Made by a program: the position numbers and the translations under genes
The notes under the pieces: generated by a model
Told to the model about the DNA's origin: nothing
The model's database searches: none
The model's input: the letters and a program-made list of their open reading frames with translations, nothing else
Assembly (NCBI GenBank): GCA_029846755.1
Contig: JARWBI010000002.1
Span: 1 to 64,000 of the forward strand
Length of the DNA: 64,000 nt
Direction: 5' to 3'
Source of the DNA: Falsirhodobacter flavus
GTDB taxonomy: Bacteria; Pseudomonadota; Alphaproteobacteria; Rhodobacterales; Rhodobacteraceae
In this document: positions 36,916-47,254 of the stretch, one piece after another
Layout of the letters: each line of letters starts with the position of its first letter
Position numbering within the stretch: the first letter of the stretch is position 1

Positions 36916-38718
36916 ATGGCAGCTTACGATTACGAGACGCATGACTATGACGTCGTGGTGGTTGGGGCCGGCGGTGCCGGTCTGCGCGCGACGCTGGGCA
37001 TGGCAGAACAGGGCCTGCGCACGGCCTGCGTGACCAAGGTCTTCCCGACCCGGTCGCACACCGTCGCGGCACAGGGCGGCATCGCGGCCTCGCTTTCCAA
37101 CATGGGCCCGGACAGCTGGCAGTGGCACATGTACGACACCGTCAAGGGGTCGGACTGGCTGGGCGACACCGACGCGATGGAATACCTTGCGCGCGAGGCC
37201 CCCAAGGCGGTCTACGAGCTGGAGCATTACGGCGTTCCCTTCTCGCGCACCGAGGAAGGCAAGATCTACCAGCGTCCCTTCGGCGGTCACACCACCGAAT
37301 ACGGCGAAGGCCCCCCGGTGCAGCGCACCTGCGCCGCCGCCGACCGAACCGGCCACGCGATCCTGCACACGCTCTATGGACAAAGCCTGAAGAACAAGGC
37401 CGAGTTCTACATCGAATATTTCGCGCTGGACCTCATCATCACCGACGGTCGCTGCACCGGCGTCGTCGCGTGGAAGCTCGATGACGGCACGATGCATGTC
37501 TTCAACGCCAAGATGGTGGTGCTGGCGACGGGCGGCTATGGCCGCGCCTATTTCAGCGCGACCTCGGCCCATACCTGCACCGGCGACGGTGGCGGGATGG
37601 TCGCACGCGCGGGCCTGCCGCTTCAGGACATGGAATTCGTGCAGTTCCACCCGACCGGCATCTACGGCTCGGGCTGCCTCATCACCGAGGGCGCGCGCGG
37701 CGAAGGCGGCTACCTGACCAACTCGGAAGGCGAGCGGTTCATGGAACGCTATGCCCCGACCTACAAGGATCTGGCGTCGCGCGACGTGGTTTCGCGCTGC
37801 ATGACGATGGAGATCCGCGAAGGCCGCGGCGTGGGCGAGCACAAGGACCACATCCACCTGCACCTGAACCACCTGCCGCCGGAAACGCTGCATGAACGTC
37901 TGCCGGGCATCTCCGAATCGGCACGCATCTTCGCAGGTGTCGATCTGACGAAGGAGCCGATCCCGGTTTTGCCGACCGTCCATTACAACATGGGCGGCAT
38001 CCCGACGAACTACTGGGGCGAGGTTCTGAACCCGACGCCGGGCAATCCGGATGCGATCTTCCCCGGCCTGATGGCCGTGGGCGAGGCGGGTTGCGCTTCG
38101 GTCCATGGTGCGAACCGCCTGGGCTCGAACTCGTTGATCGACCTTGTGGTGTTCGGGCGCGCTGCGGCGATCAAGGCTGCCGAAGTCGTCGATCCCAAGC
38201 TGCGCAACGATCCGGTCAACAAGCCCGCCGTCGATGCGATCTTCGCGCGGTTTGACGCCGTGCGCTATGCCGACGGCCGCATCCCGACCGCCGAGCTGCG
38301 GCTGGAAATGCAGCGCACCATGCAGGCCGACGCCGCCGTGTTCCGCACCGACAAGACGCTGGCCGAAGGCGTCGAGAAGATGAAGGTCATCGCGGGCAAG
38401 ATGGGCGATCTGAAGGTTTCGGACCGCAGCCTGACCTGGAACTCGGACCTGATGGAAACGCTGGAGCTTGGCAACCTGATGCCCAACGCGCTGGCGACCG
38501 TCGTGGCGGCCGAGGCGCGCAAGGAATCCCGCGGTGCCCACGCACACGAGGATTATCCGAACCGCGACGACGAAAACTGGCGCGTCCACAGCCTTGCGCT
38601 GGTCGATGGGGCCGATGTCACGCTGACCACGCGTCCGGTGCATCTGGACCCGCTGACCAAATACGAAGACGGTGGGATCGACCTGAAGAAAATCGCACCC
38701 AAAGCGCGGGTCTACTGA
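36916..38718 (+). CDS. sdhA: Succinate dehydrogenase flavoprotein subunit
   Basis: This catalytic subunit of complex II oxidises succinate to fumarate. It has 600 residues, with FAD site [16 protein letters not shown] (13-28), covalent FAD His in [10 protein letters not shown] (H48), the substrate region [23 protein letters not shown] (split here as HPTGIYGSG and GARGEGG), [20 protein letters not shown] and the C-terminal [11 protein letters not shown]. Its stop TGA overlaps the next ATG (TGATG). Confidence 0.96.
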   Translation: MAAYDYETHDYDVVVVGAGGAGLRATLGMAEQGLRTACVTKVFPTRSHTVAAQGGIAASLSNMGPDSWQWHMYDTVKGSDWLGDTDAMEYLAREAPKAVYELEHYGVPFSRTEEGKIYQRPFGGHTTEYGEGPPVQRTCAAADRTGHAILHTLYGQSLKNKAEFYIEYFALDLIITDGRCTGVVAWKLDDGTMHVFNAKMVVLATGGYGRAYFSATSAHTCTGDGGGMVARAGLPLQDMEFVQFHPTGIYGSGCLITEGARGEGGYLTNSEGERFMERYAPTYKDLASRDVVSRCMTMEIREGRGVGEHKDHIHLHLNHLPPETLHERLPGISESARIFAGVDLTKEPIPVLPTVHYNMGGIPTNYWGEVLNPTPGNPDAIFPGLMAVGEAGCASVHGANRLGSNSLIDLVVFGRAAAIKAAEVVDPKLRNDPVNKPAVDAIFARFDAVRYADGRIPTAELRLEMQRTMQADAAVFRTDKTLAEGVEKMKVIAGKMGDLKVSDRSLTWNSDLMETLELGNLMPNALATVVAAEARKESRGAHAHEDYPNRDDENWRVHSLALVDGADVTLTTRPVHLDPLTKYEDGGIDLKKIAPKARVY

Positions 38719-39029
38719 TGCGTTGGGTGCTTCCCCTTCTGCTGCTGGCCGGTTGCGCACAGGTCGCCGACAATGTCGCGCGGCGTTCGGCGCGGTCGGT
38801 CGTGCTGCCGGTGGTGTCGCAATACATGCCTTCGGGTCCGGCGCAGCTGGCCACCGATTGCGTGCTGAACAACGCAAATGCCGGGGAAATCTCGACGCTG
38901 GCGCGCGACATCGGCACGCGGGCCGGAACGACCACCGTTCAGACCGTGGCGACCATCGCCCTGCGGCCCGGCACGATGCAGTGCCTGTCCTCGCAGGGGC
39001 TGCCGATGCTTGGCGGGGTCACCTACTGA
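38718..39029 (+). CDS. Predicted lipoprotein 1 inside the sdh operon
   Basis: This 103-residue protein has a lipobox at its start (LPLLLLAGC, Cys13), so it is a predicted lipoprotein. The rest is a small domain (VVLPVVSQYMPSGPAQLATD, CVLNNANAGEISTLA, TVATIALRPGTMQCLSSQG) with two further Cys that could form a disulfide. I recognise no named family. Overlapping stop/start codons on both sides (TGATG) tie its translation to sdhA and to the second lipoprotein. A role in complex II assembly is conceivable but unproven. Confidence 0.78.
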   Translation: MRWVLPLLLLAGCAQVADNVARRSARSVVLPVVSQYMPSGPAQLATDCVLNNANAGEISTLARDIGTRAGTTTVQTVATIALRPGTMQCLSSQGLPMLGGVTY

Positions 39030-39316
39030 TGCGCTGGCTCGCTCCTCTTCTGCTGCTGGTGGCCTGCGGGCCGATCCCGCTGGAGGATGCGGAGCGCGCC
39101 TGCCTGCGCCGGGCCGAGCTTGCCGAACGCCCGCGCGGGCATATCGCAATCGGCACGGGCAGCCTCGGCACCTATACCGATCTCGAGGTTTCGGCCTCGT
39201 CCGACTACTTCATGGGACGCGACCCGGCGGCTGTCTACAACGCCTGCGTCTACCAGAAATCCGGCGGCGAGATGCCATCCCGCCCGCTTTACGATCGCCC
39301 TGACTGGAGGGGATAA
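39029..39316 (+). CDS. Predicted lipoprotein 2 inside the sdh operon
   Basis: This 95-residue predicted lipoprotein has the lipobox LLLLVACG (Cys12). Two more Cys occur in RACLRRAEL and [10 protein letters not shown]. The centre reads [20 protein letters not shown]. Its first residues resemble lipoprotein 1 (MRW-LPLLLL pattern), so the two may be diverged duplicates or merely share a signal. It starts on the stop of lipoprotein 1 and ends 2 bp before sdhB. Confidence 0.76.
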   Translation: MRWLAPLLLLVACGPIPLEDAERACLRRAELAERPRGHIAIGTGSLGTYTDLEVSASSDYFMGRDPAAVYNACVYQKSGGEMPSRPLYDRPDWRG

Positions 39317-39318
39317 TC

Positions 39319-40095
39319 ATGGTTCAGCTTACTCTGCCAAAGAACTCGAAGATCCGCACCGGGAAGACCTGGCCGAAGCCCGAGGGCAAGAACATCCGCA
39401 AGTTCCAGATCTATCGCTGGAGCCCCGATGACGGGCAGAACCCGCGCGTCGACACCTATTTCCTCGACATGGACAAGTGCGGCCCGATGGTTCTGGACGC
39501 GCTCATCAAGATCAAGAACGAGGTCGATCCGACCCTGACCTTCCGCCGCTCCTGCCGCGAGGGGATCTGCGGCTCCTGCGCGATGAACATCGACGGGATC
39601 AACACGCTGGCCTGCATCTATGGCCTGGACGAAATCAAGGGCGACGTGAAAATCTATCCGCTGCCGCATATGGAAGTCATCAAGGACCTGATTCCGGACC
39701 TGACCCATTTCTATGCCCAGCACGCGTCCATCATGCCGTGGCTGGAGACGAAGACCAACCGCCCCGCGAAAGAATGGCGCCAGTCGATCGAGGATCGCAA
39801 GAAGCTCGACGGTCTTTATGAATGTGTGATGTGCGCGTCCTGCTCGACCTCCTGCCCCAGCTACTGGTGGAACCAGGATCGCTATCTGGGACCGGCGGCG
39901 CTTCTGCACGCCTATCGCTGGATCATCGATTCGCGCGACGAGGCGACGGGCGAGCGTCTGGACGATCTGGAAGATCCGTTCAAACTCTATCGCTGCCACA
40001 CGATCATGAACTGCGCCAAGACCTGCCCCAAGGGTCTGAACCCGGCGAAAGCCATCGCCGAGATCAAGAAGATGATGGTCGAACGGGTGGTCTGA
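39319..40095 (+). CDS. sdhB: Succinate dehydrogenase iron-sulfur subunit
   Basis: This electron-transfer subunit of complex II has 258 residues. All three cluster motifs are present: [16 protein letters not shown] for [2Fe-2S], [17 protein letters not shown] for [4Fe-4S] and [17 protein letters not shown] for [3Fe-4S]. The start follows GGAGGGG. It ends directly against the convergent VOC gene, with no space for a terminator hairpin. Confidence 0.96.
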   Translation: MVQLTLPKNSKIRTGKTWPKPEGKNIRKFQIYRWSPDDGQNPRVDTYFLDMDKCGPMVLDALIKIKNEVDPTLTFRRSCREGICGSCAMNIDGINTLACIYGLDEIKGDVKIYPLPHMEVIKDLIPDLTHFYAQHASIMPWLETKTNRPAKEWRQSIEDRKKLDGLYECVMCASCSTSCPSYWWNQDRYLGPAALLHAYRWIIDSRDEATGERLDDLEDPFKLYRCHTIMNCAKTCPKGLNPAKAIAEIKKMMVERVV

Positions 40096-40572
40096 TCACC
40101 CCCGGCGGGCGGCGTCGATCGCCGCCACGTCGATCTTTTTCATGGTCATCATGGCCGCAAAGGCGCGGCGGGCTTCGTCCCCGCCGGCCGCCAGCGCCTC
40201 GGTCAGCGTCCTCGGCGTGATCTGCCAGGAAATCCCCCAGCGGTCCTTGCACCAGCCGCACTCGCTTTCCCGGCCGTGATTTCCGACGATGGCATTCCAG
40301 TATCGGTCGGTTTCCTGCTGATCCTCGGTCGCGATCTGGAACGAGAATGCCTCGTTATGGGTGAAATCCGGCCCGCCGTTCAGCCCCATGCAGGGCACGC
40401 CGGCAACGGTGAAATGAACGGTCAGCACGTCTCCCCTCCTGCCCGATGGATAGTCCGAAGGCGCGCGGTGCAGCGAGTCCATCCGGCTGTCCGGAAAGAC
40501 CGAGACATAGAAGTTGGCGGCCTCCTCGGCTTCCTTGTCGAACCAGAGGCAGACGGTGTTCTTGGCGATCAT
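40096..40572 (-). CDS. VOC superfamily (PhnB/3-demethylubiquinone-like) protein
   Basis: This 158-residue protein has two vicinal-oxygen-chelate half domains: NTVCLWFDKEAEEAANFYVS at the start and a second half with GRESECGWCKDRWGISWQIT. This is typical of the PhnB-like VOC proteins of unknown substrate. The metal ligands are not clear. I chose the ATG at 40572, which follows GGAGG. It is convergent with sdhB. Confidence 0.85.
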   Translation of the reverse strand: MIAKNTVCLWFDKEAEEAANFYVSVFPDSRMDSLHRAPSDYPSGRRGDVLTVHFTVAGVPCMGLNGGPDFTHNEAFSFQIATEDQQETDRYWNAIVGNHGRESECGWCKDRWGISWQITPRTLTEALAAGGDEARRAFAAMMTMKKIDVAAIDAARRG

Positions 40573-40725
40573 GGCACTTCCTCCCGGTGATGGATGGGGC
40601 ACTTCGGCCCGCTGCGATCCTGTCCGAACAGGTATGCGGCCCTCTGTTCGGCGGCGATTCCACCACCATCCGGGCAGAGTGCGGCAGGCAACGCGTTTCC
40701 AGAACCTCGAACCCCGTTCAGGCTA

Positions 40726-41610
40726 TCACGCCGGCGCGATTCCCCCCACCGGAATGACATCCACCGCCTGCCGCGTCCTTTGGCTGCCCGAAATGCGCAG
40801 CACCCCGGCCACCGGGGCCACATCGCCATAATCGCGGCCATAGGCGACGGCGATGTGATCCTGCGCGGCAAAGCAGTCGTTGGTCGGGTCGAACTCCACC
40901 CAGCCTTCCGCCGCGCCGCACCATGCGCGCACCCAGGCGTGCATCGCGTCCGCCCCCTCCAGCCGCGCCTGTCCCGGTGGGGGCAGCGTGCGCAGGAACC
41001 CCGAGACATAGCCCGCCGGAATTCCCAGCCCCCGCAGCCCTGCGATCATGATCTGGGCGAAATCCTGACAGACCCCCCGCCGCGCCTCAAAGGACACGGC
41101 GGGCGAAGTGTCCACCGTCGTCGCCCGCGGGTCGAACTGCATATCGCGGTAAAGCGCATGGCCTAAGCCCTCGACCACCGCGCGGACCGATCCTCCCTGC
41201 TGCGCGGCATAGGCGGTGATCGCATTAACCGCCGCGATCCGGGGCGAGTCCGCGATGAAATGCAAGGGCGAGTCCGGCCCCAGATCCCGCCAGCCCGCCA
41301 GCTCCGCCGCCAGCGCCTCCAGCGGCGGTGAGGTGTCGATCCCCGGCCCCATTGCTAGGCGTTCGACCAGCGCCGCGCCGGTGAAGACGATGCGCGAATG
41401 GTCCGCCGCAAGCGCGATGGTGGTGGCGGCATTGCCGAAGAAATCCCGGAACTCGGCCCGTTCCGACGGGCGGGGGCTGATCGCGAGCGAGCTTTGCCGC
41501 ACGGTCTGCACGCCCGGTATCTGCGCCGGAAGCAACCGCAGCAGGTGCCGCCCGCCCATTGCCGGGCTGTCATAGTCATAGGTGATCGAAAGCCGGACCT
41601 GATACAGCAT
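40726..41610 (-). CDS. Transglutaminase-like cysteine protease/ligase domain protein
   Basis: The protein has 294 residues. An N-terminal transglutaminase-associated domain (YDYDSPAMGGRHLLRLLPAQ) precedes the catalytic core with C181 (RRGVCQDFAQ), H224 (ADAMHAWV) and D241 (WVEFDPTND), a complete triad. It is the third gene of an operon with a DUF2126 transglutaminase and a circularly permuted ATP-grasp protein, a set that earlier genome analyses predicted to act in peptide amide-bond formation and cleavage. The start overlaps the stop of the ATP-grasp gene. Confidence 0.88.
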   Translation of the reverse strand: MLYQVRLSITYDYDSPAMGGRHLLRLLPAQIPGVQTVRQSSLAISPRPSERAEFRDFFGNAATTIALAADHSRIVFTGAALVERLAMGPGIDTSPPLEALAAELAGWRDLGPDSPLHFIADSPRIAAVNAITAYAAQQGGSVRAVVEGLGHALYRDMQFDPRATTVDTSPAVSFEARRGVCQDFAQIMIAGLRGLGIPAGYVSGFLRTLPPPGQARLEGADAMHAWVRAWCGAAEGWVEFDPTNDCFAAQDHIAVAYGRDYGDVAPVAGVLRISGSQRTRQAVDVIPVGGIAPA

Positions 41611-43847
41611 CAGCGCAGATAAGCCTCCGTCAGAAGATCGGACAGCGACCAGATGCGGTCGCGCAGATCCCAGAGCGCGGCACTGTCCAGCGCCTCCGGC
41701 ACCTCTGTCGCAAGGCGGGTATGGGCGCGCAGAACGGCCCGGCGCAGCGGGTCGATGCGTTCGGCTTCGGGCAGAAGCGCGACCTGTTCGCGGATGCCGT
41801 CCAGCTGGAACATCACCGCGCGGGGGTTCGCCCCGTCCAGCGCAAGAAGGTCGATCACGCTTTCGCGCCGCGTGGCGGGCGTCCGGGCGCGGTGCGCCAT
41901 GACGCTGTCGCCCACCTCGATCGCAAGGTCCAGCGCGCCCTCGGGGGCCGCAGGGTCCGCCAGCACGGCCAGCACCGACGCCATCCCCGCCGCCCGTTCG
42001 TGAAACCGCCCCAGTTCCAGAAACCGCCAGCCGGTGAAGCGATACATGTTCTCCTGAACCAGCCCGGAAAACCCCGTCAGCTTGCGCAGCAGCGTGGACA
42101 GCGCCCGCGCCGCATCGTCGCCGGGGGCCACCTTCTGCGACAGGCTGCGCATGGTCCGGTCCAGATCGGTGAGCGCCGACCAGCCATCCGGGGAAAGCCT
42201 GTCGCGCAACTGTCCCGCCGCGCGCAGCGACGGCGCGATCAGCCCGCCCGGAATGCCACGTTCGGGCGCTAGCCCCGCCAGAAGCGGGTCCATCGCGGCC
42301 AGAAGCGGCGCGCGACGGTCCCCCATCTCGGCCAGGCGGACGTTCCATGCGCGCAGCAGGCGCATCGTCCCCTCGGCCCGCTCGACATAGCGGCCAAGCC
42401 AGAAAAGGTTGTCGGCGGCGCGCGTCGGCAGCACCGGCGGGACCGACCGGACATAGGGCGCGCCCAGCGGCATCATCGTATCCGCCGGCACCCGCCCCGC
42501 CGACATCACCCAGACATCCGCCGCCGCCCCGCCCTTCTGCATGGCAATGGCGGCGGTGTCGGCTGTCCGCCCGATCCGCGCGAACCCGCCCGGCATCGCG
42601 CGCCAGCCGTCCGGCGTGCGGACCAGAAAGACCCGCAGGCTCATCGGGCGCGGCACCAGCGCACCGTCGATAAAGGCGGGGGTCGTCGAAAACCGCACCG
42701 GCTCCTGCCCGGCCAGCATCATGGGATCGCCGCCCTGCACCGACGGATCGTCGAAGGGCTGGCGCGTGGACAGCGCGGGCGAGATGACCAGAGGCTCCGC
42801 AGGTCGCCCTTCGCCGAACCACCATGTCCTGACGTTCGGCAGGATCAGGTCCTGTCCCAAGGCCTTGGCGATGCGCGGCAGGAACGCCATCAGCGCCCGC
42901 GTCTCCAGCACGCCCGATCCAAGCGCGTTGACCATCGTGAACGAGCCCTGGCGCAGCGCCTCGACCATCCCCGGCGTGCCAAGGCGCGATCCGGCCTCCA
43001 GTTCCAGCGGGTCGGCCCAGGCGCCGTCCATCCGCCGCCACAGCGTCGTGATCGGCTTCAACCCGGACACGGTGCGCACCATCAGCCGCCCGCCGCTGAC
43101 CGTCAGATCCTCGCCCTGAAGCAGCATCAACCCCAGATATCGCGCGATATAGGCATGTTCGTAATAGGTATCGGTCAGCGGTCCGGGCGTCAGGATCGCA
43201 GCATTCCCCTCCATCGCGTCCCGAAAGCTGCGGAAGAACCCGGCAAGGCGGTGGACATGCGCCTCGGCATAGAATTCCGAGAAGGTCCGTGCGGTTGCGA
43301 CGCGGTTTTCCAGCGCGAACCCCGCGCCGGACGGGGCCTGCGTCCGGTCGCCCAGCACCCACCAGCCGCCATCCGCCGCTCGCCCCACCTCGAAGGCCAG
43401 CAGATGCAGGTGATGCCCGCCGCGCGGCGCGACGCCCACCATCGGGCGCAGCCATTCGGGGCTTTGCGCAATCAGACCAGCGGGGATATGCCCATCCGCC
43501 ACCAGACGCGCGGGGCCGTAAAGGTCGGCCATCACCGATTCGAGCAGGTCGGCCCGCTGCGCCAGACCCGCCGCCAGCGCGTCCCAGTCGCTTTCGTCGA
43601 CTAGAACGGGCACATGGCTCAGCGGCCAGTCCCGCTCGTCCGATCCGGCGCCGTCATATTGCCGAAAGAACACGCCCGCATCGCGCAGATACTGATCGCC
43701 CCGCGCGAAACGCTGCGCCCGTTCGTCGGGCGAAAGCGCGGCCAGATGCCGGGCGAAACCGCGCCACAGGGGGCGGACCTTGCCCCCTTCCATCATCTCG
43801 TCCCGCACGCCGGGAAACGGGCGATACCCGGCAAGCAGATCGCTCAA
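41610..43847 (-). CDS. Circularly permuted ATP-grasp protein fused to an alpha-E domain
   Basis: The protein has 745 residues. About 1-470 is a circularly permuted ATP-grasp (CP type 2) ligase domain: [62 protein letters not shown]-like [12 protein letters not shown], and [17 protein letters not shown]. About 470-745 is an all-helical alpha-E domain starting [20 protein letters not shown]. In many bacteria these are two genes; here they are fused. Amidoligase activity on an unknown peptide is predicted for the family. It overlaps both neighbours. Confidence 0.88.
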   Translation of the reverse strand: MSDLLAGYRPFPGVRDEMMEGGKVRPLWRGFARHLAALSPDERAQRFARGDQYLRDAGVFFRQYDGAGSDERDWPLSHVPVLVDESDWDALAAGLAQRADLLESVMADLYGPARLVADGHIPAGLIAQSPEWLRPMVGVAPRGGHHLHLLAFEVGRAADGGWWVLGDRTQAPSGAGFALENRVATARTFSEFYAEAHVHRLAGFFRSFRDAMEGNAAILTPGPLTDTYYEHAYIARYLGLMLLQGEDLTVSGGRLMVRTVSGLKPITTLWRRMDGAWADPLELEAGSRLGTPGMVEALRQGSFTMVNALGSGVLETRALMAFLPRIAKALGQDLILPNVRTWWFGEGRPAEPLVISPALSTRQPFDDPSVQGGDPMMLAGQEPVRFSTTPAFIDGALVPRPMSLRVFLVRTPDGWRAMPGGFARIGRTADTAAIAMQKGGAAADVWVMSAGRVPADTMMPLGAPYVRSVPPVLPTRAADNLFWLGRYVERAEGTMRLLRAWNVRLAEMGDRRAPLLAAMDPLLAGLAPERGIPGGLIAPSLRAAGQLRDRLSPDGWSALTDLDRTMRSLSQKVAPGDDAARALSTLLRKLTGFSGLVQENMYRFTGWRFLELGRFHERAAGMASVLAVLADPAAPEGALDLAIEVGDSVMAHRARTPATRRESVIDLLALDGANPRAVMFQLDGIREQVALLPEAERIDPLRRAVLRAHTRLATEVPEALDSAALWDLRDRIWSLSDLLTEAYLR

Positions 43848-46800
43848 AGCCCGCCCCTGCGCCGCAGGTCCAGCGTCAGCGGAAATTCGGGATGGGCGCG
43901 TTCGGGCGGCGGGCTGAACCGCCCAGGTGTATGGCCATGCGGGGCGAAGCGGGCAAGGCGGCGGGCCTCGGCCTCGTTCCCATTCACGGGGAAGGTGTCG
44001 TAGTTGCGCCCGCCCGGATGCGCGACGTGATAGGTGCAGCCGCCAAGGCTGCGCCCCGACCAGCGGTCATGGATGTCGAACGTCAGCGGCGCATCCACGC
44101 CCAGCACCGGATGCAGCGCCGAGGCGGGCTGCCACGCCTTGAACCGCACCCCCGCGACCGACACGCCCGCCACGCCCGATGGCGCAAGCGGGACCAGCCG
44201 CCCGTTGCAGGTCACCGCGTGGCGCGAAGGGTCCAGCGTCGTCAGCTTGACCTGCAACCGCTCGGTCGAGCTGTCGGTATAGCGCACCGTGCCGCCGATC
44301 GCCCCGGTTTCGCCCAGCACATGCCACGGCTCCAACGCTTGCCGGATTTCCAGATGCACGCCCTGCGTCTCCACCTCGCCGCAGAAGGGGAAGCGGAACT
44401 CGGCCTGCGCCTCGAACCAGTCGGCGCGCAGGGGAAAGCCCGCCTGCGCCAGATCGGTCAGCACATCGCGGAAATCAGTCCAGACGTAGTGCGGCAGCAT
44501 GAAGCGGTCGTGCAGCGTGGTGCCCCAGCGGGTCAGATCGCCCTGCAACGGGTCGTGCCAGCACCGCGCGATGATGGCGCGGATCAGAAGCTGCTGCGCC
44601 AAGGACATGCGCGGATCGGGCGGCATCTCGAAGCCCCGGAACTCGACCAGACCAAGCCGCCCGGTGGGCCCGTCGGGGGAATAGAGCTTGTCGATGCAGA
44701 TCTCGGCCCGGTGGGTGTTCCCGGTCACGTCCGTCAGCAGGTTCCGCAGCAGCCGGTCGGTCAGCCATGGAAAGACGGGCCGTTCGCGCGTGATCTGGTC
44801 CAGCGCGATCTCCAGCTCGTAAAGGCTGTCATGCCGCGCCTCGTCGATGCGGGGGGCCTGGCTGGTCGGGCCGATGAACAGCCCGGAAAACAGATAGGAC
44901 AGGCTCGGATGCCGGTTCCAGTAAAGGATCAGGCTTTTCAGCAGGTCCGGGCGGCGTAGGAAGGGGCTGTCAGCCACAGTCTCGCCGCCCACGACGACAT
45001 GGTTGCCGCCGCCCGTGCCGGTATGCCTGCCGTCCAGCATGAACTTCTCGGCCCCCAGACGGCACTGGCGGGCATCCTCATAGACGCCGTTGGTGATCGC
45101 CACGCAATCGTCCCAGCCGTGCGCGGGGTGGATGTTCACCTCGATCACGCCGGGATCGGGGGCGACGCGGATCACGTTCAACCGCGCGTCCTGCGGCGGG
45201 GCATAGCCTTCGACGTGGATGGGCAGACCGATGCGCTTTGCCGCAGCCTCGGCCGCGCGCAGCAGGTCGAGGTAATCTTCCAGCATCGTCGTCGGCGGCA
45301 TGAACACGCAAAGCCGCCCGTTCCGCGCCTCGACCGACAGGGCGGTGCGGACAGCGCCCTGAACCTCGACCTGCGCGACCTGCGGCTGCGATGGGGTGGA
45401 CACGAAACTGGCCAGCGCCTGCGTGCGCCGACCGCCCGAGGGCGGCGGGGCGGTCGGCAGCGGCGGCTGCGTCACCGAGGTATCGACCGGATTGATGTAT
45501 GGATATTCCGACGGCGGCACATGCGGCAGCGCATCCAGCGGCAGGCGATACCCCACCGCCGAATCCCCCGGCACAAGGAACATATGCCCCCGCCGCAGCG
45601 CCCAGCGTTCCGACCGCCAAGCCCGCTTCGCCTTTGCCTGCCACGCCTGCACCGGCAGCACGAAGCCCGCCGGAACGGTCAGGCCGCGGTTGAAAACGGT
45701 GGCGATGCGGTGCCGCGCCTCGGGGTCGTCCAGCCTGCTGTCCTCGGGGGTGACGTTGCCGGGCAGACGCTGTTCGCGCAGCAGCCATTCGGCGGGGTCC
45801 TCGAAGGCCGGGATCACGTTTTCCTCGGGCAGCTCCAGTTCTGCGGCGATCTCGCGCAGCAGTTCCTGCGCCTCCAGCGGGCCGGCGGTGGACGCGCCTT
45901 CGGACGCGATCAGCGCCGGGTCGTGCCAGACCGGATGCCCGTCCTTGCGCCAGTAAAGCGAGAAGCTCCAGCGCGGCAACGTCTCGCCCGGATACCATTT
46001 GCCCTGCCCGTAATGCAGAAAGCCGCCGGGGGCGAAACGGTCTCGCAGGCGGCGGATCAACGTGTCAGCAAAGCCGCGCTTCGTCGGGCCGGTCGCGCCG
46101 GTATTCCACTCCGCCGCCTCGAAATCGTCGATCGACACGAAGGTCGGCTCGCCCCCCATCGTCAGCCGCACATCGCCCGCCCGAAGGGATGCGTCCACCT
46201 TACGGCCCAGCGCGTCCAGTTCCGCCCATGCCTCGTCGCTGAAGGGCTTGGTGATGCGCGGATGTTCGGCCACACGGTCCACGCGCATGTCGAAATCGAA
46301 GCTGACCTCGGGCGTGCCCGCCGCCGAAAACCCGCCCGAGATCGGGGCCGCGTTGCGGTAATGCGGCGTCGCGGCCAACGGGATGTGGCTTTCCCCCGCC
46401 AGCAGCCCCGATGTCGCGTCCAGCCCGATCCAGCCCGCGCCGGGCAGATAAACCTCGGCCCAGGCGTGAAGGTCGGTGAAATCCACCTCGGTCCCCGATG
46501 GGCCGTCCAGCGCCGCAAGGTCGGGTTTCAACTGGATCAGGTATCCCGACACGAAACGCGCGGCCAATCCCAGATGCCGCAGCACCTGAACCAGCAGCCA
46601 CGCCGAATCGCGGCACGATCCCTGCCCCGAGGCCAGCGTCTGCTCGGGGTCCTGCACGCCCGGCTCCATACGGATGACATAGCCGACCCCGGACGCGATC
46701 CGCGCATTCAGGTTCACGACGAAATCCACCGTCCGGACAGCATCACGCGGGATGCTGTCCAGAAACGCCCGGAGCAGCGGTCCGGCAGGTTCCGGCTTGC

Positions 46801-47152
46801 TGTAGATGGACAGATCCGCCGCGATATCGGCGGGATAGGCGAAGGGCCAGACCTCGGCGCTTTCCTCGACGAAGAAGTCGAACGGGTTGTAGACAGCCAT
46901 GTCCGCGATCAGATCGACCTCGATCTTCAACTCCGTCACCGGCTCGGGGAAGACGAAGCGGGCCAGCCAGTTGCCATAGGGGTCCTGCTGGTGGTTCACG
47001 AAATGCCCCGCCGGGCTGACCTTCAGCGAATGGGCCAGAACTTTGGTGCGCGAATGGGGCGCAGGGCGCAGGCGGATCACCTGCGGGCCAAGCATCACCG
47101 GGCGGTCGTATCGGTAATGGGTCAGGTGGTGGATACTGGCCTTGATCGACAT
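43844..47152 (-). CDS. Large transglutaminase-DUF2126 protein
   Basis: The protein has 1102 residues. The N-terminal part (1-300) is a bacterial transglutaminase-like domain with triad C180 ([10 protein letters not shown]), H229 ([11 protein letters not shown]) and D245 (IGLDATSG). The remaining 800 residues are DUF2126, with [37 protein letters not shown] and [14 protein letters not shown]. It is the first gene of the transglutaminase/ATP-grasp operon, joined to the next gene by an ATGA overlap. I chose the ATG at 47152, where the family N-terminus [14 protein letters not shown] begins. Confidence 0.9.
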   Translation of the reverse strand: MSIKASIHHLTHYRYDRPVMLGPQVIRLRPAPHSRTKVLAHSLKVSPAGHFVNHQQDPYGNWLARFVFPEPVTELKIEVDLIADMAVYNPFDFFVEESAEVWPFAYPADIAADLSIYSKPEPAGPLLRAFLDSIPRDAVRTVDFVVNLNARIASGVGYVIRMEPGVQDPEQTLASGQGSCRDSAWLLVQVLRHLGLAARFVSGYLIQLKPDLAALDGPSGTEVDFTDLHAWAEVYLPGAGWIGLDATSGLLAGESHIPLAATPHYRNAAPISGGFSAAGTPEVSFDFDMRVDRVAEHPRITKPFSDEAWAELDALGRKVDASLRAGDVRLTMGGEPTFVSIDDFEAAEWNTGATGPTKRGFADTLIRRLRDRFAPGGFLHYGQGKWYPGETLPRWSFSLYWRKDGHPVWHDPALIASEGASTAGPLEAQELLREIAAELELPEENVIPAFEDPAEWLLREQRLPGNVTPEDSRLDDPEARHRIATVFNRGLTVPAGFVLPVQAWQAKAKRAWRSERWALRRGHMFLVPGDSAVGYRLPLDALPHVPPSEYPYINPVDTSVTQPPLPTAPPPSGGRRTQALASFVSTPSQPQVAQVEVQGAVRTALSVEARNGRLCVFMPPTTMLEDYLDLLRAAEAAAKRIGLPIHVEGYAPPQDARLNVIRVAPDPGVIEVNIHPAHGWDDCVAITNGVYEDARQCRLGAEKFMLDGRHTGTGGGNHVVVGGETVADSPFLRRPDLLKSLILYWNRHPSLSYLFSGLFIGPTSQAPRIDEARHDSLYELEIALDQITRERPVFPWLTDRLLRNLLTDVTGNTHRAEICIDKLYSPDGPTGRLGLVEFRGFEMPPDPRMSLAQQLLIRAIIARCWHDPLQGDLTRWGTTLHDRFMLPHYVWTDFRDVLTDLAQAGFPLRADWFEAQAEFRFPFCGEVETQGVHLEIRQALEPWHVLGETGAIGGTVRYTDSSTERLQVKLTTLDPSRHAVTCNGRLVPLAPSGVAGVSVAGVRFKAWQPASALHPVLGVDAPLTFDIHDRWSGRSLGGCTYHVAHPGGRNYDTFPVNGNEAEARRLARFAPHGHTPGRFSPPPERAHPEFPLTLDLRRRGGL

Positions 47153-47254
47153 CGTCGCCCCGCTGCAATTCCCGGTCAGGCTTTCACAGATCGGCGCGGG
47201 GCAACAACATCTTTCGCGAAGGCCCCGCATCCTTTGCGGGCATCTGCCCAAGGT

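Noticed and set aside
40726-43455. 909-codon minus frame ending in the small transglutaminase
   Set aside because: Only the last 294 codons (from 41610) are real. The earlier part is an alternative frame of the ATP-grasp gene.
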